A model generated the notes under the pieces. The model saw only the letters and a list, made by a program, of their open reading frames with translations, was not told the DNA's origin and did not search any database. Position numbers and translations under genes: made by a program. A stretch of DNA of 12,315 nt from Comamonas sp. (lineage in GTDB: Bacteria; Pseudomonadota; Gammaproteobacteria; Burkholderiales; Burkholderiaceae_C). This document shows, in pieces, positions 1 through 6,962 of the stretch (the stretch's first letter is position 1; each line of letters opens with the position of its first letter). Location of the stretch: positions 1 through 12,315 of the forward strand of contig JAHAYB010000098.1 in assembly GCA_018384835.1 (NCBI GenBank), read 5' to 3'.

Positions 1-1
1 C

Positions 2-1063
2 CTGTCCAGCAGCACGGTGTTTGCGGCGGTGCAGGCGGTGCATCAGCGCGTCAAAGGCTCTTACGCCGTGGTGGCGCTGATTGCCGGTTTTGGCCTGCTG
101 GCGTTTCGTGACCCGTTTGGCATTCGCCCGCTGTGCATGGGGCGCAGCAGTGATGGCGCGGTGATGGTCGCTAGCGAATCCGTCGCCCTAGAGGGCACGC
201 TGCACCAGTTGGAAGGCGATATTGCCCCCGGCGAGGCGGTGCTGTTTCACCAAAACGGGCGGGTAGAGCGTCAGTTGTGCGCCCCCCAGGCGCTGCGCCA
301 TCCCTGCTTGTTTGAATATGTTTATCTGGCGCGTCCTGATTCGGTGATGGACGGTATCTCGGTCTATCAATCGCGCCTGAATATGGGCGAGACGCTGGCC
401 AAGCGCGTCGTCTCTTGTGTGCCGCCTAGCGAGATTGATGCCATCATCCCCGTGCCCGAATCCAGCCGCCCCAGCGCCATGCAGTTGGCGCAGCGCCTGG
501 GGCTGCCCTACCGCGAGGGCTTTGTAAAAAACCGCTACGTGGGGCGCACCTTCATCATGCCGGGGCAGGCCACGCGCAAAAAATCGGTGCGCCAAAAGCT
601 CAACGCCATTGCCAGCGAGTTCAAGGGCAAGCGGGTGCTGTTGGTGGATGATTCCATCGTGCGTGGCACGACCTCTAAAGAGATTGTGCAAATGGCCAGA
701 GATGTCGGCGCGGCCAAGGTGTACTTGGCATCGGCTGCGCCACCGGTGCGCCACCCCAACGTCTATGGCATTGATATGCCCACCCACGAAGAGCTGATTG
801 CGCACAACCGCAGCGAAGAAGAAATTCGCCAATGGATTGGCTGCGATGCCTTGATTTATCAAGACCTGACGGCCATGCAGGAATCGCTGGCGCAGCTCAA
901 CCCGGCCATCCACGGCTTTGAGGCTTCTTGCTTTGATGAGCAGTACATCACTGGCGACATCACTGACGAAGCACCAGCCCAGCAAGATACCCCCCCAATC
1001 CCCCTGAATCTGGACGATGACCTGGGCGTTACCGCCAGCATCAGCCTGCCCAATGCGGGTTAA
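2..1063 (+). CDS. purF: Amidophosphoribosyltransferase, 3' part (5' end outside window)
   Basis: PurF commits PRPP to purine synthesis: it moves the amide nitrogen of glutamine onto PRPP, giving 5-phosphoribosylamine in the cytoplasm. The reading frame is open to the left edge (first whole codon at 2), so the N-terminal catalytic cysteine and about a third of the protein are missing; 353 codons remain. Visible marks are the end of the glutaminase domain (RDPFGIRPL, then SESVAL), the PurF signature FEYVYLARPDS at about 313-345, and the phosphoribosyltransferase PRPP loop LLVDDSIVRGTTS at about 638-676. The C-terminal tail after DEQYITGDI is acidic and proline-rich, and I assign it no function. 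A terminator follows 25 bases after the stop. The GTG at 17 is an internal valine codon, not the start. Identification is very secure. Confidence 0.97.
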   Translation: MSSSTVFAAVQAVHQRVKGSYAVVALIAGFGLLAFRDPFGIRPLCMGRSSDGAVMVASESVALEGTLHQLEGDIAPGEAVLFHQNGRVERQLCAPQALRHPCLFEYVYLARPDSVMDGISVYQSRLNMGETLAKRVVSCVPPSEIDAIIPVPESSRPSAMQLAQRLGLPYREGFVKNRYVGRTFIMPGQATRKKSVRQKLNAIASEFKGKRVLLVDDSIVRGTTSKEIVQMARDVGAAKVYLASAAPPVRHPNVYGIDMPTHEELIAHNRSEEEIRQWIGCDALIYQDLTAMQESLAQLNPAIHGFEASCFDEQYITGDITDEAPAQQDTPPIPLNLDDDLGVTASISLPNAG

Positions 1064-1088
1064 GAGCGCAAACACGTTCTGCGTCCAT

Positions 1089-1108
1089 GCGGGCTACGCC
1101 CGCTTTTT
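1089..1108 (+). terminator. Intrinsic terminator after purF
   Basis: A perfect 6-bp GC stem (GCGGGC / GCCCGC) with a 3-base loop is followed directly by TTTTT and then further T-rich DNA (TTTTTGTTTTTG). It sits 25 bases after the purF stop, so purF transcripts should end here and metZ needs its own promoter. It also covers the ATG at 1087, which argues against that codon as the metZ start. Confidence 0.8.
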
Positions 1109-1164
1109 CGCCATTTTTGTTTTTGTCTGATGGGCTTGATACGCCCAATTGCCCGATTTGCACC

Positions 1165-2403
1165 ATGTCTGATACCCCGCTTACCCCGCCCGCTGCCTTG
1201 CCTGCTGGCCTTCACCCTCAAACCCTGGCCGTGCGCCAGGCACAGCCACGCAGCCAATGGGGCGAGCATTGCGAGGCGCTGTACATGACCAGCAGCTTCA
1301 TCCAGCCCGATTGCGCCACGGCTGCCCAGCGCTTTAGCGACCCCGATTTGGGCTACACCTACAGCCGCACCGGCAACCCCACCGTAACCAGCTTTGAAGA
1401 ACGCCTGGCCGCGCTAGAGGGCACAGAGTGCGCCGTAGCCACCAGCACCGGCATGAGCGCCATCTTGCTCGTGGCGCTGACCATGCTCAAGGCGGGCGAC
1501 CATATCGTGGCCAGCCAGTCCATGTTTGGCTCCACCATGAAGCTGCTGGGCGGCGAGATGGCGCGTTTTGGTATCGAAACCAGCTTTGTGCCGCAAACCG
1601 ATGTGGCCACCTGGCAGGCCGCTATTCGCCCCAATACCCGCTTGCTGTTTGCCGAAACCCCTACCAATCCCTTGATGGATTTGTGCGACATCCAAGCGCT
1701 GGCTGATGTGGCGCACAAGCACGGCGCTTTGCTGGCAGTGGATAACAGCTTTGCTACGCCCATCTTGCAGCGCCCGGCGGAGTTTGGCGCGGATTTAATC
1801 GTGCATTCAGGCACCAAGTTTCTCGATGGCCAAGGGCGAGTGATGATTGGCGCAGTCTGCGGGCGGCGCGACCCGGTGGAAAAAGTCATGGCAACTTTTC
1901 TGCGCAGCGGTGGCCTGAACGCCGCGCCCTACAACGCCTGGACGGCGATGAAGGGGCTAGAGACCTTGGCGCTGCGCGTGAAGGCGCAAAGCGCAGCCGC
2001 GCTGGAACTGGCCGCTTGGCTAGAGCAGCATCCCAAAGTGGCGCGTGTCTATTACCCCGGTCTTACCAGCCACCCCCAGCATGAGCTGGCGATGCGCCAG
2101 CAAAGCGGCCTGGGCGGTGCGGTGCTGGCCTTTGATGTCCAAGCGCCCGCGCAAGAAGCCAACATCCTGCGCCAGCGTGCCTTCCACGTCATTGATAGCA
2201 CCCGCGTGTGCTCCATCACCGCCAACCTGGGGGATGTGAAAACCACCATCGTCCACCCTGCCAGCACCTCGCATGGGCGCTTGACTGAAGAGCAGCGCCA
2301 AGCCGCTGGCGTAGGGCAGGGGCTGGTGCGCGTCAGCGTCGGCCTGGAGCACCTGGATGATTTGAAGGCCGACCTGCTGCGCGGCCTGGATAGCCTGTCA
2401 TAA
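1165..2403 (+). CDS. metZ: O-succinylhomoserine sulfhydrylase
   Basis: This is a PLP-dependent enzyme of the Cys/Met metabolism (gamma-elimination) family, 412 residues from ATG 1165. MetZ makes homocysteine directly from O-succinylhomoserine and sulfide. Visible marks are YSRTGNPT (66-73, phosphate contacts), TGMSAI (95-100), AETPTNP (164-170), AVDNSFATP (191-199, the Asp that pairs with the pyridine nitrogen) and [12 protein letters not shown] (214-225), where K218 forms the Schiff base. DGQGR after the lysine is typical of MetZ rather than MetB, which has GGHSD there. The frame stays open back to an ATG at 1087, but that codon lies against the purF terminator and would add a non-conserved tail, so 1165 is preferred. 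No clear Shine-Dalgarno or promoter is visible. gltX begins 20 bases downstream without a terminator, so the two are probably cotranscribed. The assignment rests on motifs, and a cystathionine synthase/lyase role is the main alternative. Confidence 0.93.
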   Translation: MSDTPLTPPAALPAGLHPQTLAVRQAQPRSQWGEHCEALYMTSSFIQPDCATAAQRFSDPDLGYTYSRTGNPTVTSFEERLAALEGTECAVATSTGMSAILLVALTMLKAGDHIVASQSMFGSTMKLLGGEMARFGIETSFVPQTDVATWQAAIRPNTRLLFAETPTNPLMDLCDIQALADVAHKHGALLAVDNSFATPILQRPAEFGADLIVHSGTKFLDGQGRVMIGAVCGRRDPVEKVMATFLRSGGLNAAPYNAWTAMKGLETLALRVKAQSAAALELAAWLEQHPKVARVYYPGLTSHPQHELAMRQQSGLGGAVLAFDVQAPAQEANILRQRAFHVIDSTRVCSITANLGDVKTTIVHPASTSHGRLTEEQRQAAGVGQGLVRVSVGLEHLDDLKADLLRGLDSLS

Positions 2404-2423
2404 CCCCCCTGAATACTGCACCC

Positions 2424-3824
2424 ATGAACCAAAAAGTACGCACCCGTTTCGCCCCCTCGCCCACTGGCTTTATTCACCTGGGCAATATCCGCTCGGCGCT
2501 CTACCCTTGGGCGTTTGCCCGCGCCAATGGCGGAGACTTCATCCTGCGCATTGAAGATACCGACCAAGAGCGCTCCACCCAGGCCAGCGTCGATGTGATT
2601 TTGGAAGGCATGGCCTGGTTAGCGCTGGGGCATGACGAAGGCCCCTTCTACCAAATGCAGCGCATGGCGCGTTACCGCGAAGTGCTGGAGCAGCTCAAGG
2701 CCAGTGGCCACGTTTACCCCTGCTATATGAGCATGGAAGAGCTGGACGCACTGCGCGAGCGCCAAACCGCCGCCAAAGAAAAGCCCCGCTACGACGGCAC
2801 TTGGCGGCCAGAGCCAGGCAAAACCCTGCCCCCCATCCCCGAAGGCGTGCAGCCCGTGCTGCGCTTCAAAACCCCCAAGGCTGGCGTGGTGGGCTGGGAC
2901 GACAAGTGCAAAGGCCGCATCGAGTTCCAGAACAGCGAGCTAGACGATTTGGTGATTGCCCGCCCCGACGGCACGCCCACTTACAACTTCTGCGTGTGCG
3001 TGGACGATATGGATATGCACATCACCCACGTCATCCGGGGTGATGACCACGTGAACAACACGCCACGCCAAATCCATATTTTTGAAGCCCTGGGTGCGCA
3101 AGTGCCCACCTTTGCCCACCTGCCCACCGTACTCAACGAGCAGGGCGAGAAGATGAGCAAGAGGAATGGAGCCAAAGCCGTCACCCAATACCGCGATGAA
3201 GGCTATCTGCCCGATGCCATGGTCAACTACCTGGCACGTTTGGGCTGGAGCCACGGCGACGATGAGATTTTTAGCCGCCAGCAGTTTTTGGACTGGTTCA
3301 ACCTTGACCACCTAGGGCGCAGCGCCGGTCAGTTTGACGAGGCCAAGCTGCGCTGGGTCAACGCCCAGCACATGAAGCAGTTGGACGATGGCCGCCTGGC
3401 CGAGCTGGTCACGCCCTTTGTGCTGAAAACCGGCGTAGAGGCCAGCGCCCTAGATGAGCGCCTGCCGCAGATTTGCGCCCTGTTCAAAGACCGCTGCGAT
3501 ACCTTGGTCGATTTGGCCGCCTGGGTGCGCCGCTTCTATGTGGCCGAGGTCGAGCGCAATGCCGAGGATTACGCCAAGCACATCACCGCAGAGGCCGCCC
3601 CCCTGCTGGATGCCTTTGCCGCTGCCCTAGCCACCTGTGAATGGAACAAAGAGGCCATTGCCGCCACCATCAAGCAAGTGCTGAAAGAGCAGGGGGTGAA
3701 AATGCCCCAATTGGCCATGCCCGTGCGTGTGCTGACCTTGGGCACAGCGCAAACGCCATCGGTGGATGCCGTGCTGTTTTTGCTGGGCAAGGAAAAAGTT
3801 TTGGCGAATTTGCAAAACCGCTAA
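2424..3824 (+). CDS. gltX: Glutamyl-tRNA synthetase
   Basis: This class I aminoacyl-tRNA synthetase, 466 residues, charges tRNA-Glu in the cytoplasm with ATP and glutamate. The N-terminus [14 protein letters not shown] carries the HIGH-type motif (HLGN, 18-21). LRIEDTD follows near residue 41, and the KMSKR loop lies at 243-247. The length matches the usual bacterial enzyme (about 465-475), and the C-terminal anticodon-binding domain appears intact. The order of motifs and the absence of a GlnRS-type C-terminal beta-barrel favour GltX over GlnS. The start ATG is 20 bases after metZ. There is no good Shine-Dalgarno, so translation may depend on the upstream gene. The last codons carry the -35 box of the tRNA promoter that follows, and its product tRNA-Glu is this enzyme's own substrate. 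Confidence 0.97.
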   Translation: MNQKVRTRFAPSPTGFIHLGNIRSALYPWAFARANGGDFILRIEDTDQERSTQASVDVILEGMAWLALGHDEGPFYQMQRMARYREVLEQLKASGHVYPCYMSMEELDALRERQTAAKEKPRYDGTWRPEPGKTLPPIPEGVQPVLRFKTPKAGVVGWDDKCKGRIEFQNSELDDLVIARPDGTPTYNFCVCVDDMDMHITHVIRGDDHVNNTPRQIHIFEALGAQVPTFAHLPTVLNEQGEKMSKRNGAKAVTQYRDEGYLPDAMVNYLARLGWSHGDDEIFSRQQFLDWFNLDHLGRSAGQFDEAKLRWVNAQHMKQLDDGRLAELVTPFVLKTGVEASALDERLPQICALFKDRCDTLVDLAAWVRRFYVAEVERNAEDYAKHITAEAAPLLDAFAAALATCEWNKEAIAATIKQVLKEQGVKMPQLAMPVRVLTLGTAQTPSVDAVLFLLGKEKVLANLQNR

Positions 3825-3839
3825 AAACTGGCCTATAAT
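3810..3839 (+). promoter_or_regulatory. Promoter of the tRNA-Ala/Glu/Asp operon
   Basis: TTGCAA at 3810-3815, an 18-base spacer and a perfect TATAAT at 3834-3839 form a sigma70-type promoter. The -35 box lies inside the last codons of gltX. The bases after the -10 box are G+C-rich (GCGAGC). Such a discriminator is typical of stable-RNA promoters that are shut down by the stringent response, but that control is an inference here. The predicted start, near 3846, leaves about 50 bases of leader before tRNA-Ala. Confidence 0.75.
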
Positions 3840-3842
3840 GCG

Positions 3843-3887
3843 AGCTTTCGCGGTAAACGAAAAGCTGTTTTAAGCAGCTCTTTGAAA
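3843..3887 (+). promoter_or_regulatory. tRNA operon leader: overlapping hairpins and boxA-like motif
   Basis: Two inverted repeats share the bases 3863-3866. The first is AGCTTTCG (3843-3850) with CGAAAAGCT (3858-3866, one extra A). The second is AGCTG (3863-3867) with CAGCT (3875-3879). Both cannot form fully at once. GCTCTTTGAAA at 3877-3887 overlaps the second hairpin and matches 9 of 11 bases of the rRNA antitermination boxA, GCTCTTTAACA. The repeats are seen directly; any role in antitermination or processing is inference. Confidence 0.4.
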
Positions 3888-3896
3888 GCCGCTGAA

Positions 3897-3972
<76 letters not shown>

Positions 3973-3987
3973 AGATTTCTAGGTTTT

Positions 3988-4063
3988 GACCCTATCGTCT
4001 AGAGGCCTAGGACACCACCCTTTCACGGTGGGTACCGGGGTTCGAATCCCCGTAGGGTCGCCA
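3988..4063 (+). tRNA. tRNA-Glu (anticodon TTC)
   Basis: This 76-base cloverleaf has an encoded CCA. The acceptor stem GACCCTA / TAGGGTC pairs perfectly. The anticodon stem is CCACC / GGTGG with loop CTTTCAC, giving TTC at 4022-4024, which reads GAA and GAG. The T-loop TTCGAAT sits between CGGGG and CCCCG. It lies 15 bases after tRNA-Ala and is charged by the product of gltX just upstream. Confidence 0.96.
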
Positions 4064-4110
4064 AGTTTGCAGCACTTGGACTTGTAAAAGTCGCTAAAAG
4101 CTGCCTGCCA

Positions 4111-4187
4111 GGAGTGGTAGTTCAGTTGGTTAGAATACCGGCCTGTCACGCCGGGGGTCGCGGGTTCGAGTCCCGTCCACTCCGCCA
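4111..4187 (+). tRNA. tRNA-Asp (anticodon GTC)
   Basis: This 77-base cloverleaf has an encoded CCA. The acceptor stem GGAGTGG / CCACTCC is followed by the discriminator G. The anticodon stem is CCGGC / GCCGG with loop CTGTCAC, giving GTC at 4145-4147. The 47-base spacer after tRNA-Glu holds no gene that I can see. It is the last gene of the tRNA operon. Confidence 0.96.
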
Positions 4188-4197
4188 GATAATTTAG

Positions 4198-4233
4198 AAA
4201 ACCCGCTTTCTTTCCCGAGAGAGCGGGTTTTTT
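4198..4233 (+). terminator. Intrinsic terminator of the tRNA operon
   Basis: The stem ACCCGCTTTCT (4201-4211) pairs with AGAGAGCGGGT (4218-4228) with a single G-U pair. The loop is TTCCCG, and six T follow from 4228. On the opposite strand the hairpin is followed by TTTTC, so it may also stop the dehydrogenase gene on the minus strand, whose stop codon is 11 bases away. Confidence 0.9.
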
Positions 4234-4244
4234 CATAGTATCAA

Positions 4245-5033
4245 CTAACCTATAGCGCTGCGTACATCAGCCAGCACTGGGCGGCCAAAATTCTCACGCC
4301 CCAGCCAAGCCAGCACTTGGGCGGCAGCATCTTCTGCACTGGTGAGCAAGCCTTGGCTGTGCAATCCGACAAAGCGCCCAACATCGGGGAAGTTTTCGGG
4401 CGCTGTGCTGCGCAGTTGTAATTGCATGGCAGTGTCAATCACACCGGGAGCCAAGCTGCACACCTTTGCGCCGTGGGGCTTGAGGGCTTCTTCCAGCGCT
4501 AGCGATTGGGAGAAGTTATCCAGCCCCGCCTTCACGGCGCAGTAAGTGGCTTGCGATGCCATCGGCCTACGCCCCAGGCCAGAAGAGATATTGAGCACTT
4601 TTTTTGGACAGCGCCAAGCAGCTACGCCCTGCAAAAAAGCACTTGTTAGCAGCATGGGCGCTTCCAGCCCAATGCGCAGTGCTTGCACCAAGGCGTGAGG
4701 GTCAGTGGCGGATAAGGGCGCAACTGGCGGAATGGTCGCAGCATTGTTAATCAGGCTGACGCTGGCAAAACTCGCTGCCATATCATCCCCCTCTACCGCA
4801 TTTACCGCCTGCGCTAGCAGCCACTGTTGCAAGCGCTGCGCTAAGGGCTGAGCGTGCGCCAAGTCATGGCTCCATTCCAGCAGCTGTGCGCCGGGTACAG
4901 GCGCGGTATCCAAAGCCAGCGGGCTGCGGGCAATGGCAATCACCGTGTTGCCCGGTTGCTGCAAGAGTTGCACGGCCATCGCCCGCCCCATGCCTTTGGA
5001 GGCTCCCGTCAGTATGTATAAATGTTGACCCAT
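4245..5033 (-). CDS. Short-chain dehydrogenase/reductase (SDR family)
   Basis: This 262-residue protein is a classical SDR, an NAD(P)H-dependent cytoplasmic oxidoreductase with a Rossmann fold. Seen directly: the cofactor loop TGASKGMG (9-16), NNA (96-98), catalytic Ser (NISSG, 149-152), and Tyr164 with Lys168 in YCAVK. PGVIDTAM (196-203) is the usual segment after the active site. The order YILTGASKGMG...NNAAT and the central insert recall sepiapterin/benzil reductase-like SDRs, but the substrate cannot be read from the sequence. The start ATG at 5033 has GGAAAG about 8 bases upstream. It stands alone on this strand, convergent with the tRNA operon and divergent from nfeD, so the context gives no pathway. 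Confidence 0.88.
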   Translation of the reverse strand: MGQHLYILTGASKGMGRAMAVQLLQQPGNTVIAIARSPLALDTAPVPGAQLLEWSHDLAHAQPLAQRLQQWLLAQAVNAVEGDDMAASFASVSLINNAATIPPVAPLSATDPHALVQALRIGLEAPMLLTSAFLQGVAAWRCPKKVLNISSGLGRRPMASQATYCAVKAGLDNFSQSLALEEALKPHGAKVCSLAPGVIDTAMQLQLRSTAPENFPDVGRFVGLHSQGLLTSAEDAAAQVLAWLGRENFGRPVLADVRSAIG

Positions 5034-5180
5034 TCAAAACACTTTCCATCAAATAGTAAAATGACAATTAGTAGGCATCAATTATATAATCTACCCACTC
5101 TGACTATAGCCATATAATATCAAACATACAATTATGATTTACCAAGTAATACTATATTACCTTCCATCCCTCCCTTATCA
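5034..5180. promoter_or_regulatory. AT-rich divergent intergenic region
   Basis: These 147 bases between the divergent dehydrogenase and nfeD genes are far more AT-rich than the flanking coding DNA and hold several TATAAT-like words. For the minus-strand gene the best candidate is TTGTAT-N17-TATAGT (plus-strand 5126-5131 and 5103-5108), which is weak. No long palindrome that would suggest a specific repressor is seen. The plus-strand promoter is listed separately. Confidence 0.45.
5061..5090 (+). promoter_or_regulatory. Candidate promoter of the nfeD-SPFH operon
   Basis: ATGACA (5061-5066, five of six matches to TTGACA) and a perfect TATAAT (5085-5090) are separated by 18 bases. A start near 5097 would give a leader of about 85 bases before nfeD. 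In AT-rich DNA such matches arise by chance more often, so confidence is moderate. Confidence 0.5.
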
Positions 5181-5666
5181 ATGATTAAAAAAATGATACA
5201 AGCCACTACTTTTTGGTGGATAGCCACCGGTCTTTTGATTATCGTCGAGCTATTTACGGGCACGATTTACCTATTAATGCTCAGTAGCGGTTTAGCCGCT
5301 GGCGCAATCGCGGCCCATTGGGGGATGGACTGGCCAGGGCAAATGGGCTGCGCAGCAGCAGTGGGTTTTGCCAGTATTGCCATAGGACGACGTATTCGGC
5401 AAGCACGCCAGGCGGCGTTGCCAGAGCAGGCAAATACACAGCTTCAACTCGATATTGGTGCGCAAGTGCATGTGCCACAATGGCAAGCCGATGGGCGGGC
5501 GCGTGTCGCTTACCGAGGGAGTTGGTGGACGGTGGCACTGGCCTCACCACTGCCACCTGGCCAAGCTCCAGCGGCTGGCAGCTACCGCATCAGTGCCGTG
5601 CAAGGTACTTTTTTGCTGCTAGAGCCGCTGGCAACACCGTCCACACCGCCAACGCACACCCCCTGA
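5181..5666 (+). CDS. NfeD-like membrane protein
   Basis: This 161-residue protein has hydrophobic segments at about 10-30, 31-48 and 55-69, a basic turn (GRRIRQARQ, 69-77), and a soluble C-terminal part (about 88-152) with the beta-rich GRARVAYRGSWWTV stretch typical of the NfeD OB-fold domain. NfeD-like proteins of this short type lack a protease domain and work with SPFH proteins in membrane microdomains or membrane quality control. The next gene encodes just such an SPFH protein, which supports the call. There is no clear Shine-Dalgarno before ATG 5181, and Met5 at 5193 is an alternative start. Its first third is richer in AT than most genes here. The tail after residue 150 is proline/threonine-rich and probably disordered. 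The exact molecular role is not known from sequence. Confidence 0.85.
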   Translation: MIKKMIQATTFWWIATGLLIIVELFTGTIYLLMLSSGLAAGAIAAHWGMDWPGQMGCAAAVGFASIAIGRRIRQARQAALPEQANTQLQLDIGAQVHVPQWQADGRARVAYRGSWWTVALASPLPPGQAPAAGSYRISAVQGTFLLLEPLATPSTPPTHTP

Positions 5667-5767
5667 TGGATGCGGCCATCACAACCACCCTAGGTAGATA
5701 AAACCCCAATGCGGTGTTTAATTCTGCCTATTATGAATATTATTTTTTAGAAAAGGTCAGTGCCATT

Positions 5768-6685
5768 ATGGAAGTAGCCATTGTTTTACTTGTTGTTGCC
5801 GCTGTTTTTGTCAGCCAAGCTGTGAAAGTCGTACCCCAACAACATGCTTGGATTCGTGAGCGGCTGGGTAAATATGCCGGAACCCTTACCCCAGGGCTGA
5901 ACTTTATTATTCCCTTTGTAGATCGTATTGCGTATAAGCACAGCCTAAAGGAAATTCCGCTGGATGTACCTAGCCAAGTCTGTATTACCCGCGACAACAC
6001 GCAGTTGCAGGTGGATGGGATTTTATACTTTCAAGTTACCGATGCTATGCGTGCCAGCTATGGCTCCTCGAACTACATCATGGCGGTGACGCAGTTGGCG
6101 CAAACCTCGCTACGCAGCGTAATTGGCAAGCTGGAGCTGGACAAAACCTTTGAAGAGCGCGACATGATTAACGCCCAAGTAGTCAGCGCCATTGATGAGG
6201 CGGCGCTGAACTGGGGGGTCAAAGTGCTGCGCTACGAAATCAAAGACTTGACCCCGCCCGCCGAAATTTTGCGAGCCATGCAAGCGCAAATCACCGCCGA
6301 GCGCGAAAAGCGGGCGTTGATTGCCGCCTCCGAAGGCCGCCGCCAAGAGCAAATCAACATCGCCACCGGTGAGCGCGAAGCCTTTATCGCCCGCTCTGAG
6401 GGCGAGAAGCAGGCCGCCATCAACAAAGCCCAGGGCGAGGCCACCGCCATCGTCACCGTTGCCAGCGCCACCGCCCAGGCGCTAGAGCGCGTAGCCGCCG
6501 CCATTGAAAAGCCCGGTGGCCACGAGGCGGTGCAGCTCAAAGTGGCGGAAAGCGCCGTCCACGCCTATAGCAAGGTGGCGCAAGATGCCAACACCACACT
6601 GATTGTGCCTAGCAATATCTCTGAGGTCTCTGGCCTGATTGCCTCAGCCATGCGTGTGGTGCAGCAGAGCAAAAAAGAACAATAA
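5768..6685 (+). CDS. SPFH/Band 7 protein, paraslipin (stomatin-like) type
   Basis: From ATG 5768 this is a 305-residue protein with one N-terminal membrane helix (EVAIVLLVVAAVFV) followed by the SPFH domain. Marks are KVVPQQHAWI, ERLGKY, LTPGLNFIIPFVDRI and the paired segments EIPLDVPSQ and ITRDN. A long Ala/Glu/Arg-rich region (about 190-250) should form coiled coil, and the C-terminal SNISEVSGLIASAM block is typical of paraslipins (SLP-2-like). SPFH proteins form large cage- or ring-like oligomers on the membrane and associate with NfeD partners and AAA proteases. A GTG at 5714 would add 18 residues ahead of the membrane helix. ATG 5768 is preferred because it begins right at the helix and has AAAAGG 11 bases upstream, though that spacing is long. 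The gene lies about 100 bases after nfeD without a terminator, so an operon is likely. Confidence 0.9.
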   Translation: MEVAIVLLVVAAVFVSQAVKVVPQQHAWIRERLGKYAGTLTPGLNFIIPFVDRIAYKHSLKEIPLDVPSQVCITRDNTQLQVDGILYFQVTDAMRASYGSSNYIMAVTQLAQTSLRSVIGKLELDKTFEERDMINAQVVSAIDEAALNWGVKVLRYEIKDLTPPAEILRAMQAQITAEREKRALIAASEGRRQEQINIATGEREAFIARSEGEKQAAINKAQGEATAIVTVASATAQALERVAAAIEKPGGHEAVQLKVAESAVHAYSKVAQDANTTLIVPSNISEVSGLIASAMRVVQQSKKEQ

Positions 6686-6714
6686 AGTAGAGGTACAAAA
6701 ATTAGGCGGCCTTA

Positions 6715-6745
6715 TTAATAAAGTAGCTATTTTTATGGCTATAAT
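6715..6745 (+). promoter_or_regulatory. Candidate promoter of tRNA-Ser
   Basis: A perfect TATAAT at 6740-6745 lies 13 bases before the mature tRNA. The best -35 candidate, TTAATA at 6715-6720, is poor and spaced 19 bases away. The surrounding 60 bases are strongly AT-rich. No terminator separates it from the SPFH gene, so read-through from that operon could also supply the tRNA. Confidence 0.5.
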
Positions 6746-6758
6746 TCGAAATTCGCAA

Positions 6759-6852
<94 letters not shown>

Positions 6853-6854
6853 GA

Positions 6855-6894
6855 AAAAGCCCTGTAAATCAAGCATTTACAGGGCTTTTGTTTT
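6855..6894 (+). terminator. Intrinsic terminator after tRNA-Ser
   Basis: AAAAGCCCTGTAAAT (6855-6869) pairs perfectly with ATTTACAGGGCTTTT (6875-6889), a 15-bp stem with a CAAGC loop. The downstream tract is TTTTGTTTT. It starts five bases after the tRNA CCA end. An intact terminator right after the tRNA argues against a recent integration event at the tRNA 3' end. Confidence 0.9.
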
Positions 6895-6962
6895 AGGGGT
6901 GGTAGCATTGTTGATAGCACCAGGCTACCTCAAACACCCCGCACCTTGTTCTTGCAAGGGTT

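Noticed and set aside
188..1075. Long open frame of 295 codons on the minus strand
   Set aside because: It lies fully opposite purF, whose protein is unmistakable. Its own product has no recognisable motif, and long antisense frames are common in GC-rich genes.
1087..1164. Upstream start of metZ at ATG 1087
   Set aside because: The ATG abuts the purF terminator hairpin, and the extra 26 residues do not resemble the family N-terminus.
1104..1164. Possible SAM riboswitch before metZ
   Set aside because: Only about 60 bases lie between the purF terminator and the start. I see no SAM-I or SAM-II core.
3979..4236. 85-codon minus-strand frame with peptides such as TGLEPATPGVTGRYS
   Set aside because: It is the antisense of tRNA-Glu and tRNA-Asp. 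Such tRNA-antisense translations are a well-known source of spurious proteins.
6681..6726. 10-base direct repeat AATAAAGTAG (6681-6690 and 6717-6726)
   Set aside because: It is short and AT-rich. The first copy overlaps the SPFH stop codon. It is too likely by chance to call an att site.
6922..6933. AGGCTACCTCAA, one base off a DNA uptake sequence of some Neisseriaceae
   Set aside because: I noticed only one copy in 12 kb, and the gene content points to another family.
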